Part shown: piece after piece, positions 16,853-25,615 of the stretch
Layout: every line of letters starts with the position of its first letter
Numbering within the stretch: the stretch's first letter is position 1
Origin: Paracoccaceae bacterium
Lineage (GTDB): Bacteria > Pseudomonadota > Alphaproteobacteria > Rhodobacterales > Rhodobacteraceae
Assembly: GCA_947504705.1 (NCBI GenBank)
Contig: CANNIA010000005.1
Span: 1-64,000, forward strand
Direction: 5' to 3'
Length of the DNA: 64,000 bases
Translations under genes and position numbers: made by a program
The notes under the pieces: generated by a model
Told to the model about the DNA's origin: nothing
Databases searched by the model: none
What the model saw: only the letters and a program-made list of their open reading frames with translations

Positions 16853-19723
16853 TTAGACCTTGCCCTTCAGCGCCAGAAGGGCGGCGAAAGGGTTGTCGGG
16901 GTCGATGGGCTTTTCGGGACGCGGCGGGCGGGCCTCATAGATCAGCTTCTTTTCCTCGCGCGGAGGTTTGCCACCCTTGCGGTCGTCGCGGCGGTCGCCT
17001 TTCGGGCGATCATGCTTGGGGCGGTCGCCTTGCGGACGATCCCCCTGCTTGCGTTCGCCCTGCGGACGGTCGGTTTTCGGACGGTCGCCACGCGGGGCTT
17101 CGCCTTCCTTGCGCTCGGGGCGCGGGGCACGCTCGGGGCGCTGAAAGCGGGGCTTCGGGGCCCAGGTGAAATTGTAGAAGGCCTCCATCTCGGGCGCGGC
17201 ATCGGGCTCCGGTTCCGCCAGTGGCGCAGATTCGGGGGCGTGGATTGACACCTCTTCCGGGATCGGCAGGCCAGCCGCAATCGCGGCGGCGGCTTCTGCC
17301 GAGATTTCCGGGGATTTCGGCGCCGTGGCAGTCTTGACCTTCACCCGCTCGGCCTTTTCGGGCTTGTAGCCAAGGCCGGTCATCAGGTCGGCGAACTGGT
17401 CCAGCGTCATGCCGGTGATGGAAAGCATGTCGGGCGTCGCCTCAAACCCGGCCCGGCTGTCTTTCTGTCGCAGGATATCGGCCAAGCGTTCCAGCATGTC
17501 GATGCGGATCGCGCGGGTGCCTGCGGGGTGATAGCCAGCCAAAGTGTAATGGATCTTCGGCACTTCAACAACGTTCGGAATGGTCACCAGACCCGGCGGC
17601 GGGCTTTCGGGGAATTCCTGCAAGCCGTTCCACAGCGACCACAGCACAAGGCGCAAGCGCGTTGGGGCGGGCTTCAGAAGCGCGGGCAGGAAGACGGTGA
17701 ACTGGCCGAAACGCACGCCGTGCTTGCGCAAGGCACCACGTGCGTCCTGATCCAGCTCCTTCACTTCCGTCGCCACCGCGTCGCGGGGCAGGACACCCAG
17801 AGCTTCGGACAGGCGAAAGGCGAAACCACGAGCAAGGCCGGTCAGCGCCTCATCCCGGCCCATGGCAAGCAGGGGCTCGAACTGGGCCGCAACCTTGCGG
17901 TCTATAAAATGCTGCAACCGGCGGCGCACCTTTTCGGTGACCTCGGGGCCAGCCTCTTCGTCGACAAAGGCTTCGACACCGGGCTTGGCGGGTTCAGCAC
18001 CCTTTACCAGCTTGCCCACCGCCGAGTTGCCCCACATCAGGCCGCCCTGTTCGGTGAAATCAAGCTCAGTATCCGGGGCGTTGTAGAACCGGTCTGCCCG
18101 CAGGTGGAATTCGGGCTTCAGCGCCTGTAAGGCGGCCTGTGCCAGCGTCTTCGCCGCATCGGGCGAGGTCGAGGCATCCTGCTGAAAGCGGAAGCCTTCC
18201 AGTTTACCGGCGAATTCGCCTTCAACCGTCACTTCGCCCTTGTCGTTCACTTCGGCCACGAGAGCCTCCTTCTGCTTCAACCGGCGAAGGAGGACACTCG
18301 TCCGCCGGTCAACAAATCGTTGCGTCAATGCCGCATGCAGGGCATCCGACAGGCGGTCTTCTACAGCGCGGGTTTCGTCGCGCCAATGGCTTTCGTCTTG
18401 AACCCAGTTTTTCCGCTGAGTGACATAGGTCCAGGTGCGGATAAAGGCCAGACGGCGTGACAGTGTGTCAATGTCGCCTTCGGTCTTGTCGATGCGCTTG
18501 ATCGCGGTGGCCAGCCAGTCGCTGGGGATGCGCCCGCCGCCAAGGCCGCGCCCGACGAGGAAGTCGAAGATGCGGGTCAGAAGCGTGGAGTGTTCGGCAT
18601 CGCTCGCGGAGCGGAAGTCGGGAATGCGGCAAACATCCCACAGAAGCTGCACGCGTTTCGCGTCAGTCAGCTTGTCCTGAACCTCGGGCAAGGCCGACAG
18701 GGCCTTCAGCGCCAGAAGGTCGTCGGCATCCCGGGCGCGGGTGAGCCATTCGTTGAATGTCGGTTCCTCAAGACTGCGGATCAGGCGGGGGGCCGTGCCG
18801 AAATCCAGCGATTCGCTCCGCCAGTGCAGTTTCTTGACCGGGGCAAAGCGGTGGTTTTCGATGGCTTCGATCACGTCTTCGTTGAAAGGTCGCGCTTCAC
18901 CGGTGACGCCGAATGTGCCGTCTTCGGTATGGCGTCCGGCGCGGCCGGCGATCTGGGCCAGTTCCTGCGGGTAAAGCCCGCGCATCCGGCGGCCGTCGAA
19001 TTTGGCGGTCGCAGAAAACGCGGCATGCTTGATATCAAGGTTGAGGCCCATGCCGATGGCATCGGTGGCGACAAGATAATCGACATCTCCGTTTTGGTAC
19101 AAAGCGACCTGGGCATTTCGGGTGCGGGGGCTGAGCGCCCCCATAACCACCGCGCAGCCGCCTTTCTGGCGGCGGATCAGTTCCGCGATGGCATATACAT
19201 TTTCAACAGAAAACCCCACGATTGCCGACCGTTCGGGCATCCGGCTTATCTTTTTCGAACCTGAGTACTTCAGGACCGACATCCGGTCTCGCTTCAGGAA
19301 GGTGACATGCGGCACCAGCCCCGCAATCGCGCCGCGCATGGTGTCAGAGCCCAGAAACAGCGTTTCGACCAGCCCGCGCGCGCGCAAAAGCCGGTCGGTG
19401 AACACATGCCCCCGGTCGGCATCGGCGCACAGCTGGATTTCGTCCACCGCGACGAAATCGGCCCCGATCTCTAGGGGCATCGCTTCGGTGGTGCAGACCC
19501 AATACTGGGTGCGCTCGGGCACGATGCGTTCTTCGCCTGTGACCAAGGCCACGACCGAGGGGCCGACGCGGGCAACGATGCGATCATAGACCTCACGCGC
19601 CAAAAGCCGCAGCGGCAGGCCGATGACGCCGGTCCGGTGCGACAGCATCCGGTCAATCGCATGATGGGTCTTGCCGGTGTTCGTCGGCCCAAGGACCGCC
19701 GTCACCCGCCGGTGCGCGTCCAT
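16853..19723 (-). CDS. SUV3-type ATP-dependent RNA helicase
   Basis: 956 residues. Helicase core motifs are in order: Walker A GPTNTGKT (12-19), DEIQ, and QIAGRAGR (motif VI). The body extends into the SUV3 C-terminal region and then a charged tail of some 100 residues after about 850, where a R-P-x-G-D-R-P-K motif repeats (RPQGDRPKHDRPKGDRR). The eukaryotic SUV3 helicase works with a 3' exoribonuclease in mitochondrial RNA decay; the alphaproteobacterial family is its likely ancestor. Neighbouring S4 and FdxA genes are conserved in the order. Whether it is RNA-specific is inferred, not seen. Confidence 0.88.
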   Translation of the reverse strand: MDAHRRVTAVLGPTNTGKTHHAIDRMLSHRTGVIGLPLRLLAREVYDRIVARVGPSVVALVTGEERIVPERTQYWVCTTEAMPLEIGADFVAVDEIQLCADADRGHVFTDRLLRARGLVETLFLGSDTMRGAIAGLVPHVTFLKRDRMSVLKYSGSKKISRMPERSAIVGFSVENVYAIAELIRRQKGGCAVVMGALSPRTRNAQVALYQNGDVDYLVATDAIGMGLNLDIKHAAFSATAKFDGRRMRGLYPQELAQIAGRAGRHTEDGTFGVTGEARPFNEDVIEAIENHRFAPVKKLHWRSESLDFGTAPRLIRSLEEPTFNEWLTRARDADDLLALKALSALPEVQDKLTDAKRVQLLWDVCRIPDFRSASDAEHSTLLTRIFDFLVGRGLGGGRIPSDWLATAIKRIDKTEGDIDTLSRRLAFIRTWTYVTQRKNWVQDESHWRDETRAVEDRLSDALHAALTQRFVDRRTSVLLRRLKQKEALVAEVNDKGEVTVEGEFAGKLEGFRFQQDASTSPDAAKTLAQAALQALKPEFHLRADRFYNAPDTELDFTEQGGLMWGNSAVGKLVKGAEPAKPGVEAFVDEEAGPEVTEKVRRRLQHFIDRKVAAQFEPLLAMGRDEALTGLARGFAFRLSEALGVLPRDAVATEVKELDQDARGALRKHGVRFGQFTVFLPALLKPAPTRLRLVLWSLWNGLQEFPESPPPGLVTIPNVVEVPKIHYTLAGYHPAGTRAIRIDMLERLADILRQKDSRAGFEATPDMLSITGMTLDQFADLMTGLGYKPEKAERVKVKTATAPKSPEISAEAAAAIAAGLPIPEEVSIHAPESAPLAEPEPDAAPEMEAFYNFTWAPKPRFQRPERAPRPERKEGEAPRGDRPKTDRPQGERKQGDRPQGDRPKHDRPKGDRRDDRKGGKPPREEKKLIYEARPPRPEKPIDPDNPFAALLALKGKV

Positions 19724-19726
19724 GGC

Positions 19727-20284
19727 TTAAAGCTCCTGGCCTTGATCGGTCGATAGCCGTTCGACGGCCTCGACGGCCCCGGCAAGATGCGGGTCGATGG
19801 CCAAAGCGGCCTGATAGGCCTTTAGCGCGCGATCGGGCTGGCCGGTTGATTCCAGAAACATCCCAAGCCCGGATAGTGCGCCAAAATGCCGGGGGTTCAC
19901 CGCCAGCACATGGCCGATGTCAGCCAGTGAGGGCCCGAAATCGCCGCGATAGAAATAGGCGGTTGCCCGCGCATTCCAGGCTTCGACAAAATCGGGGTCA
20001 TGGTCGATCACAGCGGTAAAATGCTCGATGGCTTGATCAAAATCGCCCAGATTCATGGCATCGAGGCCGCGCTGCAACAGAAGATCCAACGCGGGCGACC
20101 CGGATTTGCGCCATTCGATCCAGATTTCGGTCTCGATTCGGCCCGCTTCATCGGCTTCGGCGGTCAGAAGGCGGGTAAAAAGTTCGTCAAGTTTCCCTGT
20201 ATCCTCGGCAAAGGCCGCGCAAGTAAGGAAAACCGGCAGAACTGCCGCGAGGATGAGATTGAGAAAGGTGGCCCGGACCCGCAT
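19727..20284 (-). CDS. Secreted tetratricopeptide-repeat protein
   Basis: 185 residues with a signal peptide (ILAAVLPVFLTCAAFAEDTG) and three TPR units: LGDFDQAIEHFTAVIDHDPD, YRGDFGPSLADIGHVLAVNP and TGQPDRALKAYQAALAIDPH. TPR proteins hold other proteins together; the partner is unknown, presumably periplasmic. It ends four bases before the helicase start and is read first in that group. Confidence 0.8.
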   Translation of the reverse strand: MRVRATFLNLILAAVLPVFLTCAAFAEDTGKLDELFTRLLTAEADEAGRIETEIWIEWRKSGSPALDLLLQRGLDAMNLGDFDQAIEHFTAVIDHDPDFVEAWNARATAYFYRGDFGPSLADIGHVLAVNPRHFGALSGLGMFLESTGQPDRALKAYQAALAIDPHLAGAVEAVERLSTDQGQEL

Positions 20285-20347
20285 AAGGGGAAGGTAACCG
20301 ATCCGCGCAGGAATGCCAGAGCCGCCCGGGTCACGAAGGAGAGACTG

Positions 20348-20635
20348 ATGAGCGAAATGATCGATGCGGCAGTGAAGGCTTTGACGGCAAAGCTGTCCGG
20401 CGGCTTCGAGGGTGTGGCGAAATTCGTCATCACCGACGAAGGGGCGATCATGCTGGACGGTCAGGGCGTGCGGGCGGGCGATGACGAGGCGGACGTAACG
20501 CTGACCGCCAATGCCGAGGTATTTCAGGCGATTCTGGAAGGGCAGTTGAGTGCGGCTTCGGCCTTCATGACCGGCAAATTGACGATCGATGGCAGCATGG
20601 GAATGGCGATGAAACTGGGGTCGGTGCTGGGGTGA
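20348..20635 (+). CDS. SCP2 sterol-binding-like protein
   Basis: 95 residues forming one SCP2 domain: KLSGGFEGVAKFVITDEGAI, then DEADVTLTANAEVFQAILEG and ASAFMTGKLTIDGSMGMAMK. The fold is a small hydrophobic tunnel that binds lipids. AAGGAGA upstream supports the start at 20348. It overlaps the hydrolase start by four bases (GTGA), suggesting joint action on lipids or acyl compounds; this is inference. Confidence 0.88.
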   Translation: MSEMIDAAVKALTAKLSGGFEGVAKFVITDEGAIMLDGQGVRAGDDEADVTLTANAEVFQAILEGQLSAASAFMTGKLTIDGSMGMAMKLGSVLG

Positions 20636-21576
20636 AACAGGAAAGCGTCGAGACCGCTCCGTTTCATGTCGACCTGGCTGATGCGCCGAAGGGCGTTCAT
20701 TGCCATTGGCTGAAGCCCGGGGCCGCGCGGATCAGGGTGGCATGGTGGAAGGCGGGCAAGAAGGGCACGGTCTTTCTTTTGCCGGGCCGAACGGAGTGCG
20801 TTGAAAAATATGGCCGCGCGGCCAGCGACTTTGTGGCGCGCGGGTTTTCTTTCATCACCATCGACTGGAGGGGCCAGGGTCTGGCGGACCGACCGCTTGC
20901 CGACCGGCGCGCCGGGCATGTCGGGGATTTTTCCGAATACCAGCAGGACCTTGAGGCTATGCTGGCCGAAGCTGATCGAGCGGGCCTTCCCAAACCCTAT
21001 TTCATGGTGGGCCATTCCATGGGGGGTGCCATTGGCCTGCGCGCCCTGATGCGCGGCCTGCCCTTTGCGGCGGCTGTGTTTTCGGCCCCGATGTGGGGGA
21101 TTTCGATGGCGGCATGGCTGCGCCCGGTTGCGGCGGTGATTACCGCTGTCGCGGGCCCCTTGCGGGTCGGGGGCCGCTATGCTCCGACGACAAGCCAGGA
21201 ATGCTATGTGCTGGCGTCCGAGTTCGAAGGCAATGTGCTGACCACCGACCGCGAGATGTGGGCCTATATGCGCCACCAACTGGAAACGGTGCCAGAGCTG
21301 ACTTTGGGTGGCCCGACGCTGACCTGGCTTGGCCTGGCGCTGCGGGAATGCGCGGCACTAATGGCGGCCCCGGCCCCGAAAGTTCCGGCAATCTGCGCAT
21401 TTGGGACACAGGAAAAGGTGATTGATCTGCCGCCGGTGCATTTGCGCATGGCGGGTTGGGCCAATGGTCAACTGGACCTATATCCCGGTGCCGAGCATGA
21501 GATCATGATGGAAAGTCCTTCGGTGCGGAACCGGTTCTTCGACCGGGCGGCATCCTTGTTCGAGGCGAGCCGCTAG
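20632..21576 (+). CDS. Alpha/beta hydrolase, lysophospholipase/monoglyceride lipase type
   Basis: 314 residues with a GTG start. The nucleophile elbow VGHSMGG holds the catalytic Ser and FLLPGRTECVEKYG is the oxyanion region. The acid is probably in the CAFGTQEKVID region and the His is in PGAEHEIMME. The layout follows PldB/monoacylglycerol lipase. Coupling to the SCP2 gene hints at a lipid substrate brought by that carrier. It converges on nusB. Confidence 0.85.
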   Translation: MKQESVETAPFHVDLADAPKGVHCHWLKPGAARIRVAWWKAGKKGTVFLLPGRTECVEKYGRAASDFVARGFSFITIDWRGQGLADRPLADRRAGHVGDFSEYQQDLEAMLAEADRAGLPKPYFMVGHSMGGAIGLRALMRGLPFAAAVFSAPMWGISMAAWLRPVAAVITAVAGPLRVGGRYAPTTSQECYVLASEFEGNVLTTDREMWAYMRHQLETVPELTLGGPTLTWLGLALRECAALMAAPAPKVPAICAFGTQEKVIDLPPVHLRMAGWANGQLDLYPGAEHEIMMESPSVRNRFFDRAASLFEASR

Positions 21577-21605
21577 GGCCTGTACTGCAAGCCGGTCTCA
21601 AGCCG

Positions 21606-22091
21606 TCAGAAAGCCCCCGGCTTGGCCTCGCGCGCCATGTGGTCCAGCACGGCGTTGACGAATTTCGGCTCTTTCCCGTCGGGGAAGAAGGCCTTGGCGA
21701 CATCGACATATTCGGTGATCGCGACCTTGGGCGGGGTTGGCAGATCGACGATCTCGGCCCCCGCAGCGCGGAAAAGGGCGCGCAGGACCGGGTCGATGCG
21801 GTCAATCGGCCAGGTCGCCACGAGGGCGCGGTCGGTCAGCTGGTCGATCTTGGCTTGCCAGTTCACGGCCGAGCCAACAACCGCGCGGAAATGGTCGACA
21901 TCGCCTTCGGCGAATTCGCCTTCGTCATACGTGGCACCGAACCGGTGCGTCTCGAATTCGCGGGTGATGGCTTCCACGGTCTGGCCCGAGGCTTCCATCT
22001 GAAACAGCGCCTGCACGGCATACAGCCGTGCGGCAGATTTCATCTGGCGCTTTTGGTCGCGTTTGTCGGTCTTCGTCTGGTCAGAAGTCAT
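21606..22091 (-). CDS. nusB: Transcription antitermination factor NusB
   Basis: 161 residues from MTSDQTKTDK. The ATG overlaps the ribH stop (ATGA), which fixes it over a longer frame. The all-helical NusB domain is recognisable in RLYAVQALFQMEASGQ and EYVDVAKAFFPDGKEPKFVN. NusB with NusE (S10) binds boxA of rRNA leaders and prevents premature termination. Placement behind ribH is a common bacterial order. Confidence 0.95.
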   Translation of the reverse strand: MTSDQTKTDKRDQKRQMKSAARLYAVQALFQMEASGQTVEAITREFETHRFGATYDEGEFAEGDVDHFRAVVGSAVNWQAKIDQLTDRALVATWPIDRIDPVLRALFRAAGAEIVDLPTPPKVAITEYVDVAKAFFPDGKEPKFVNAVLDHMAREAKPGAF

Positions 22092-22588
22092 GCGCGAAAG
22101 CCGATCCCTTTGGATTTCCCGGCCCATTTGCGCGAAAGTGCGATCAGGTGCAAGGCGGCGGCAGCAGCGCCCCCACCCTTATTTTGCCCGGCGGGATCGG
22201 CCCGCACTTCGGCCTGGGGCCGGTTTTCCACCGTCAGGATGCCGTTGCCGACGCATGCCCCCTGCAGGCCCAACAGGCTGAGCGCGCGGCTACTGTCATT
22301 GCAGACCGTGTCGTAATGCGTGGTTTCGCCCCGGATCACGCAGCCAAGGGCGACATAGCCGTCATATTCGGCCAGTCGTTCGGCCAAGGCGATGGCGCTG
22401 GGGATTTCCAAGGCTCCCGGAACCTCGATCACTTCGGCCTCGGCCCCGCAGGCCGCCGCCACAGCGCGGGCCCCGGCGACAAGGTTGTCGGCGATGTCCT
22501 TGTAATAGGGGGCAACGACGATCAACAGCTTGACCGGCTTGTCAAAGCTGGGCAGCGGCAGGGAATAGTGTTTTTCGGCGGTGGCCAT
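22088..22588 (-). CDS. ribH: 6,7-dimethyl-8-ribityllumazine synthase
   Basis: 166 residues. It joins the pyrimidine intermediate with 3,4-dihydroxy-2-butanone 4-phosphate, the step before riboflavin synthase. Motifs are VVAPYYKDIADNLVAGA, the substrate loop EVPGALEIPSAIALA, and ALGCVIRGETTHYDTVCNDS with the catalytic His. The C-terminus NKGGGAAAAALHLIALSRKW is normal. It starts three bases after the ribB stop and overlaps nusB. Confidence 0.96.
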   Translation of the reverse strand: MATAEKHYSLPLPSFDKPVKLLIVVAPYYKDIADNLVAGARAVAAACGAEAEVIEVPGALEIPSAIALAERLAEYDGYVALGCVIRGETTHYDTVCNDSSRALSLLGLQGACVGNGILTVENRPQAEVRADPAGQNKGGGAAAAALHLIALSRKWAGKSKGIGFRA

Positions 22589-22591
22589 GGC

Positions 22592-23674
22592 TTAGTCCTT
22601 GATCGGGCGGGTGCCGGCGATGGTCAGGCCGTAAGCCTCAAGCCCCACAAAACGCGGTGCAACTGAATTGGTGACTAGCGTGATCGACGACAGGCCCAGC
22701 GTGGACAGGATCTGCGCCCCAAGCCCGTATTGGCGCAGGGTCTGCGGCGAATGCTCACCCGGTGCGACCATTTTCATCGTCGTGTCGCGCAACAGCACCA
22801 CGACCCCGCGCCCTTCGGCGGCGATCAGCTTCATGGCGGCGGGCAAGGCGCCCTCACCGCCGATGCCAAGCACATCTTCCATCGGGTTCAACGCATGAAC
22901 GCGCACCAAGACTGGGCCGGGGGCGGAAAGGTCGCCCTTGGACAGAACCACATGTTCATCGCCATGCGTCTCATCGGCAAAGACCCGCATCAGCCAGTCG
23001 CCGCCATGGGCCGAAGTCACCGATTTCACGGCCTTTTCGCTGATCAGGTTGTCATGGCGGCGGCGATAAGCGATCAGGTCGCTGATCGTGCCGATCTTCA
23101 ACCCGTGGCGTTGGGCAAAGGCGATCAGGTCGGGCAGACGCGCCATGGTGCCGTCGTCGTTCATGATCTCGCAGATCACGCCCGACGGGTTCAGACCGGC
23201 CAGACGGCTGACATCCACCGCAGCCTCGGTGTGGCCAGCGCGGACCAGTACGCCACCATCACGGGCGCGCAGCGGGAAAACGTGGCCGGGCGTCGCGATA
23301 TCGGCGGCCCCTTTGGTCGGGTCGATGGCGACAGAAACCGTTCGGGCGCGGTCGGCGGCGGAAATTCCGGTGGTGACTCCTTCGCGCGCTTCGATCGACA
23401 GGGTGAAGGCGGTCTCGTGCCGGGAGGAATTCTTCGGGCTCATCAAGGGTAGACCCAAAGCCTCGATCCGGCTGGCGGGCAGCGCAAGGCAGATCAGACC
23501 GCGCCCGTGCGTCGCCATGAAGTTGACCGCCGAGGGCGTGCACATCTGCGCCGGGATCACAAGGTCGCCCTCGTTCTCGCGGTCTTCATGGTCGACAAGG
23601 ATGAACATCCGCCCGTTGCGGGCGTCTTCGATGATATCCTCGGTCGAGGAGATGGCGTCCGAGTAATAGGTCAT
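22592..23674 (-). CDS. ribB: 3,4-dihydroxy-2-butanone 4-phosphate synthase with degenerate GTP cyclohydrolase II-like domain
   Basis: 360 residues from MTYYSDAISS (a second start nine bases upstream is possible; AGGA favours 23674). The RibB half carries VDHEDRENEGDLVIPAQ, RHETAFTLSIEAREGVTTGI and HVFPLRARDGGVLVRAGHTE, so it makes the four-carbon precursor from ribulose 5-phosphate. The second half aligns in outline with RibA but lacks the three zinc cysteines and the QEGRGIG substrate loop (here LLRDTTMKM). It should not have cyclohydrolase activity. A separate ribA must exist elsewhere. Confidence 0.92.
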   Translation of the reverse strand: MTYYSDAISSTEDIIEDARNGRMFILVDHEDRENEGDLVIPAQMCTPSAVNFMATHGRGLICLALPASRIEALGLPLMSPKNSSRHETAFTLSIEAREGVTTGISAADRARTVSVAIDPTKGAADIATPGHVFPLRARDGGVLVRAGHTEAAVDVSRLAGLNPSGVICEIMNDDGTMARLPDLIAFAQRHGLKIGTISDLIAYRRRHDNLISEKAVKSVTSAHGGDWLMRVFADETHGDEHVVLSKGDLSAPGPVLVRVHALNPMEDVLGIGGEGALPAAMKLIAAEGRGVVVLLRDTTMKMVAPGEHSPQTLRQYGLGAQILSTLGLSSITLVTNSVAPRFVGLEAYGLTIAGTRPIKD

Positions 23675-23759
23675 GGCGGGCATCCTGAAGGGTGTTGCCG
23701 TCGATCTATCCCGAGACGGCGCGAAAGACCAGAGGCCGGGGCTCTGCACTGGCGCAAGG

Positions 23760-24521
23760 TCACCCTGCCTGGGCGGACAGAACCGCAAGGCAGGCAAGCT
23801 CGGCCAGTTGCTGGCTGGCACCCAAGACGTCCCCCGTCTGCCCGCCGATCCGGCGCAGGGCGAGGATCGAGACGAGGACTATGACGATGAGCGTAAGCGC
23901 GGTAAGGCCAAGTGTCGAAAACCCGATGGAAAGCACTGCGATGGCCAATGCGATCCCGGCACCGACGAGAGCGACCTGTCCGCTCGGTCGCCCCGTCGCA
24001 TGCGACAGGCCTTCTCCACGTGCATTGGGCAGAAGCGACATCATCAGCCCCATCGGTGCGCGCGACATGGCACCGGCGGCGATCAGCGCCGCGCAATAGT
24101 CGCCATGCACCACCAGCGCCGTCAGCGCCGACCAGCGCGCCAGCGTCACCAGAACCAGCGCCAGCACACCATAACTGCCGACCCGGCTGTCCTTCATGAT
24201 CTCCAGCCGCCGCTCGCGCGTCCAGCCGCCGAAGAAGCCGTCCGCGGTGTCCGATAGCCCGTCCTCATGCAGCCCGCCGGTCAGCATTGCCAGCGTCATC
24301 AGCGCAAGGACCGAGGTCACCCCCGCTGTCACTCCAAAGAAAAGCGCCAACCACACCACCCCTGCCGCGATCCCGCCAACTGTCGCTCCGACCAGTGGCC
24401 AGGCCCAAGCCGACCCCGCGCCGGTTGACCGGTGGTTCGGCAGCGGCAGGCGGCTCAGCAGCCCGAAGGCTGACAGTAGGTCCGGGATGGCCCGGGTGGC
24501 GATGTCGCGAAGCGTGGTCAA
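23760..24521 (-). CDS. cobS: Adenosylcobinamide-GDP ribazoletransferase
   Basis: 253 residues, a membrane enzyme that joins adenosylcobinamide-GDP with alpha-ribazole, the last assembly step of adenosylcobalamin. The conserved GLHEDGLSDTADGFFGGW is at about residues 83-100 and five or six hydrophobic spans follow. It is divergent from cobT, which makes alpha-ribazole phosphate; the two products meet in this reaction. The Pseudomonas-type name is cobV. Confidence 0.93.
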   Translation of the reverse strand: MTTLRDIATRAIPDLLSAFGLLSRLPLPNHRSTGAGSAWAWPLVGATVGGIAAGVVWLALFFGVTAGVTSVLALMTLAMLTGGLHEDGLSDTADGFFGGWTRERRLEIMKDSRVGSYGVLALVLVTLARWSALTALVVHGDYCAALIAAGAMSRAPMGLMMSLLPNARGEGLSHATGRPSGQVALVGAGIALAIAVLSIGFSTLGLTALTLIVIVLVSILALRRIGGQTGDVLGASQQLAELACLAVLSAQAG

Positions 24522-24598
24522 AGCGGCTTATCCCGGCTGGCAATCCATAGGTCCATGGGGTAGCCCCAACCGCGATAAGGTTCAATCCGGAGAAACCC

Positions 24599-25603
24599 AT
24601 GCCCATCAAGTCCCTTGCCGATATCCGCGCGATGCTGGCCGCTTTGCCTGCCCCTGATAAGGCGGCAATCGCGGCAGCAGAGGCACGGAACGGCCAGCTG
24701 ACCAAGCCGACGGGGGCCTTGGGTCGACTTGAGGCCGTGGCGATCTGGATGGCGGGCTGGCAGGGCACCGAAAAGCCCCGTGCGGCCAATCCGCAGATCG
24801 CGATCTTTGCTGGAAATCATGGGGTTACGGCCAAGGGTGTTTCGGCGTTTCCAGCAGAAGTGACGGTGCAGATGGTCGCGAACTTTGCCCATGGCGGGGC
24901 GGCGATCAACCAGCTGGCCAAGGCGTTTGGGGCAAAGCTTGACGTCCACGCGCTGGACCTTGACCGCCCGACCGCCGATTTCACCGAAGGCCCGGCGATG
25001 AGCGAGGCCGAAGTCGTTGCCGCCTTCGCCAAGGGTTTCGACGCGGTCGATCCGAAAGCTGACCTTTTCGTCGCGGGCGAAATGGGGATCGGCAATACGA
25101 CCGTCGCCGCTGCGCTTGCCGCCGCCCTTTACGGCGGATCGGGCTGGGCTGGGCGTGGAACCGGCGTGGATGATGCGGGCCTTGCCCGCAAGGAAGCGGC
25201 CATTGCGGCGGGCCTTGCCTGCAACGCAGGCGCACTTGGCGATCCGCTGGAGATCCTGCGGTGCCTTGGCGGGCGTGAAATCGCGGCCATGGCAGGGGCG
25301 ATCCTCGGCGCACGCATGGCGCGGGTGCCGGTTATCCTTGACGGCTTCATTGCCTGTTCTGCGGCGGCAGTGCTGGCGCAGGCTGCACCGGGCGCTTTGG
25401 ATCACTGCATTGCGGGCCACCAAAGCGCCGAAGGCGCGCATGGGCGGCTTTTGGAAAAGCTGGGGAAAGAGCCGCTGCTGCAGCTTGGCCTGAGGCTTGG
25501 CGAAGGCTCGGGTGCGGCACTGGCGATTGGCGTGGTGCAAGGCGCGGTGGCCTGCCATTCCGGCATGGCGACCTTTGCCGAGGCGGGCGTGGCTGCCGGG
25601 TAA
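24599..25603 (+). CDS. cobT: Nicotinate-nucleotide--dimethylbenzimidazole phosphoribosyltransferase
   Basis: 334 residues. It activates the lower-ligand base as alpha-ribazole 5'-phosphate. Clear motifs are [42 protein letters not shown] and [19 protein letters not shown], whose Glu is the general base. The Pseudomonas-type name is cobU. GGAG before the ATG supports the start. The 77-bp divergent spacer with cobS shows no cobalamin riboswitch signature. Confidence 0.95.
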   Translation: MPIKSLADIRAMLAALPAPDKAAIAAAEARNGQLTKPTGALGRLEAVAIWMAGWQGTEKPRAANPQIAIFAGNHGVTAKGVSAFPAEVTVQMVANFAHGGAAINQLAKAFGAKLDVHALDLDRPTADFTEGPAMSEAEVVAAFAKGFDAVDPKADLFVAGEMGIGNTTVAAALAAALYGGSGWAGRGTGVDDAGLARKEAAIAAGLACNAGALGDPLEILRCLGGREIAAMAGAILGARMARVPVILDGFIACSAAAVLAQAAPGALDHCIAGHQSAEGAHGRLLEKLGKEPLLQLGLRLGEGSGAALAIGVVQGAVACHSGMATFAEAGVAAG

Positions 25604-25615
25604 TCCGGCGGCCCT

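Noticed and set aside
23675-23759. FMN riboswitch before ribB
   Set aside because: The 85-bp gap is too short for the aptamer and lacks its conserved words.
24522-24598. Cobalamin riboswitch between cobS and cobT
   Set aside because: Only 77 bp, without a B12-box.
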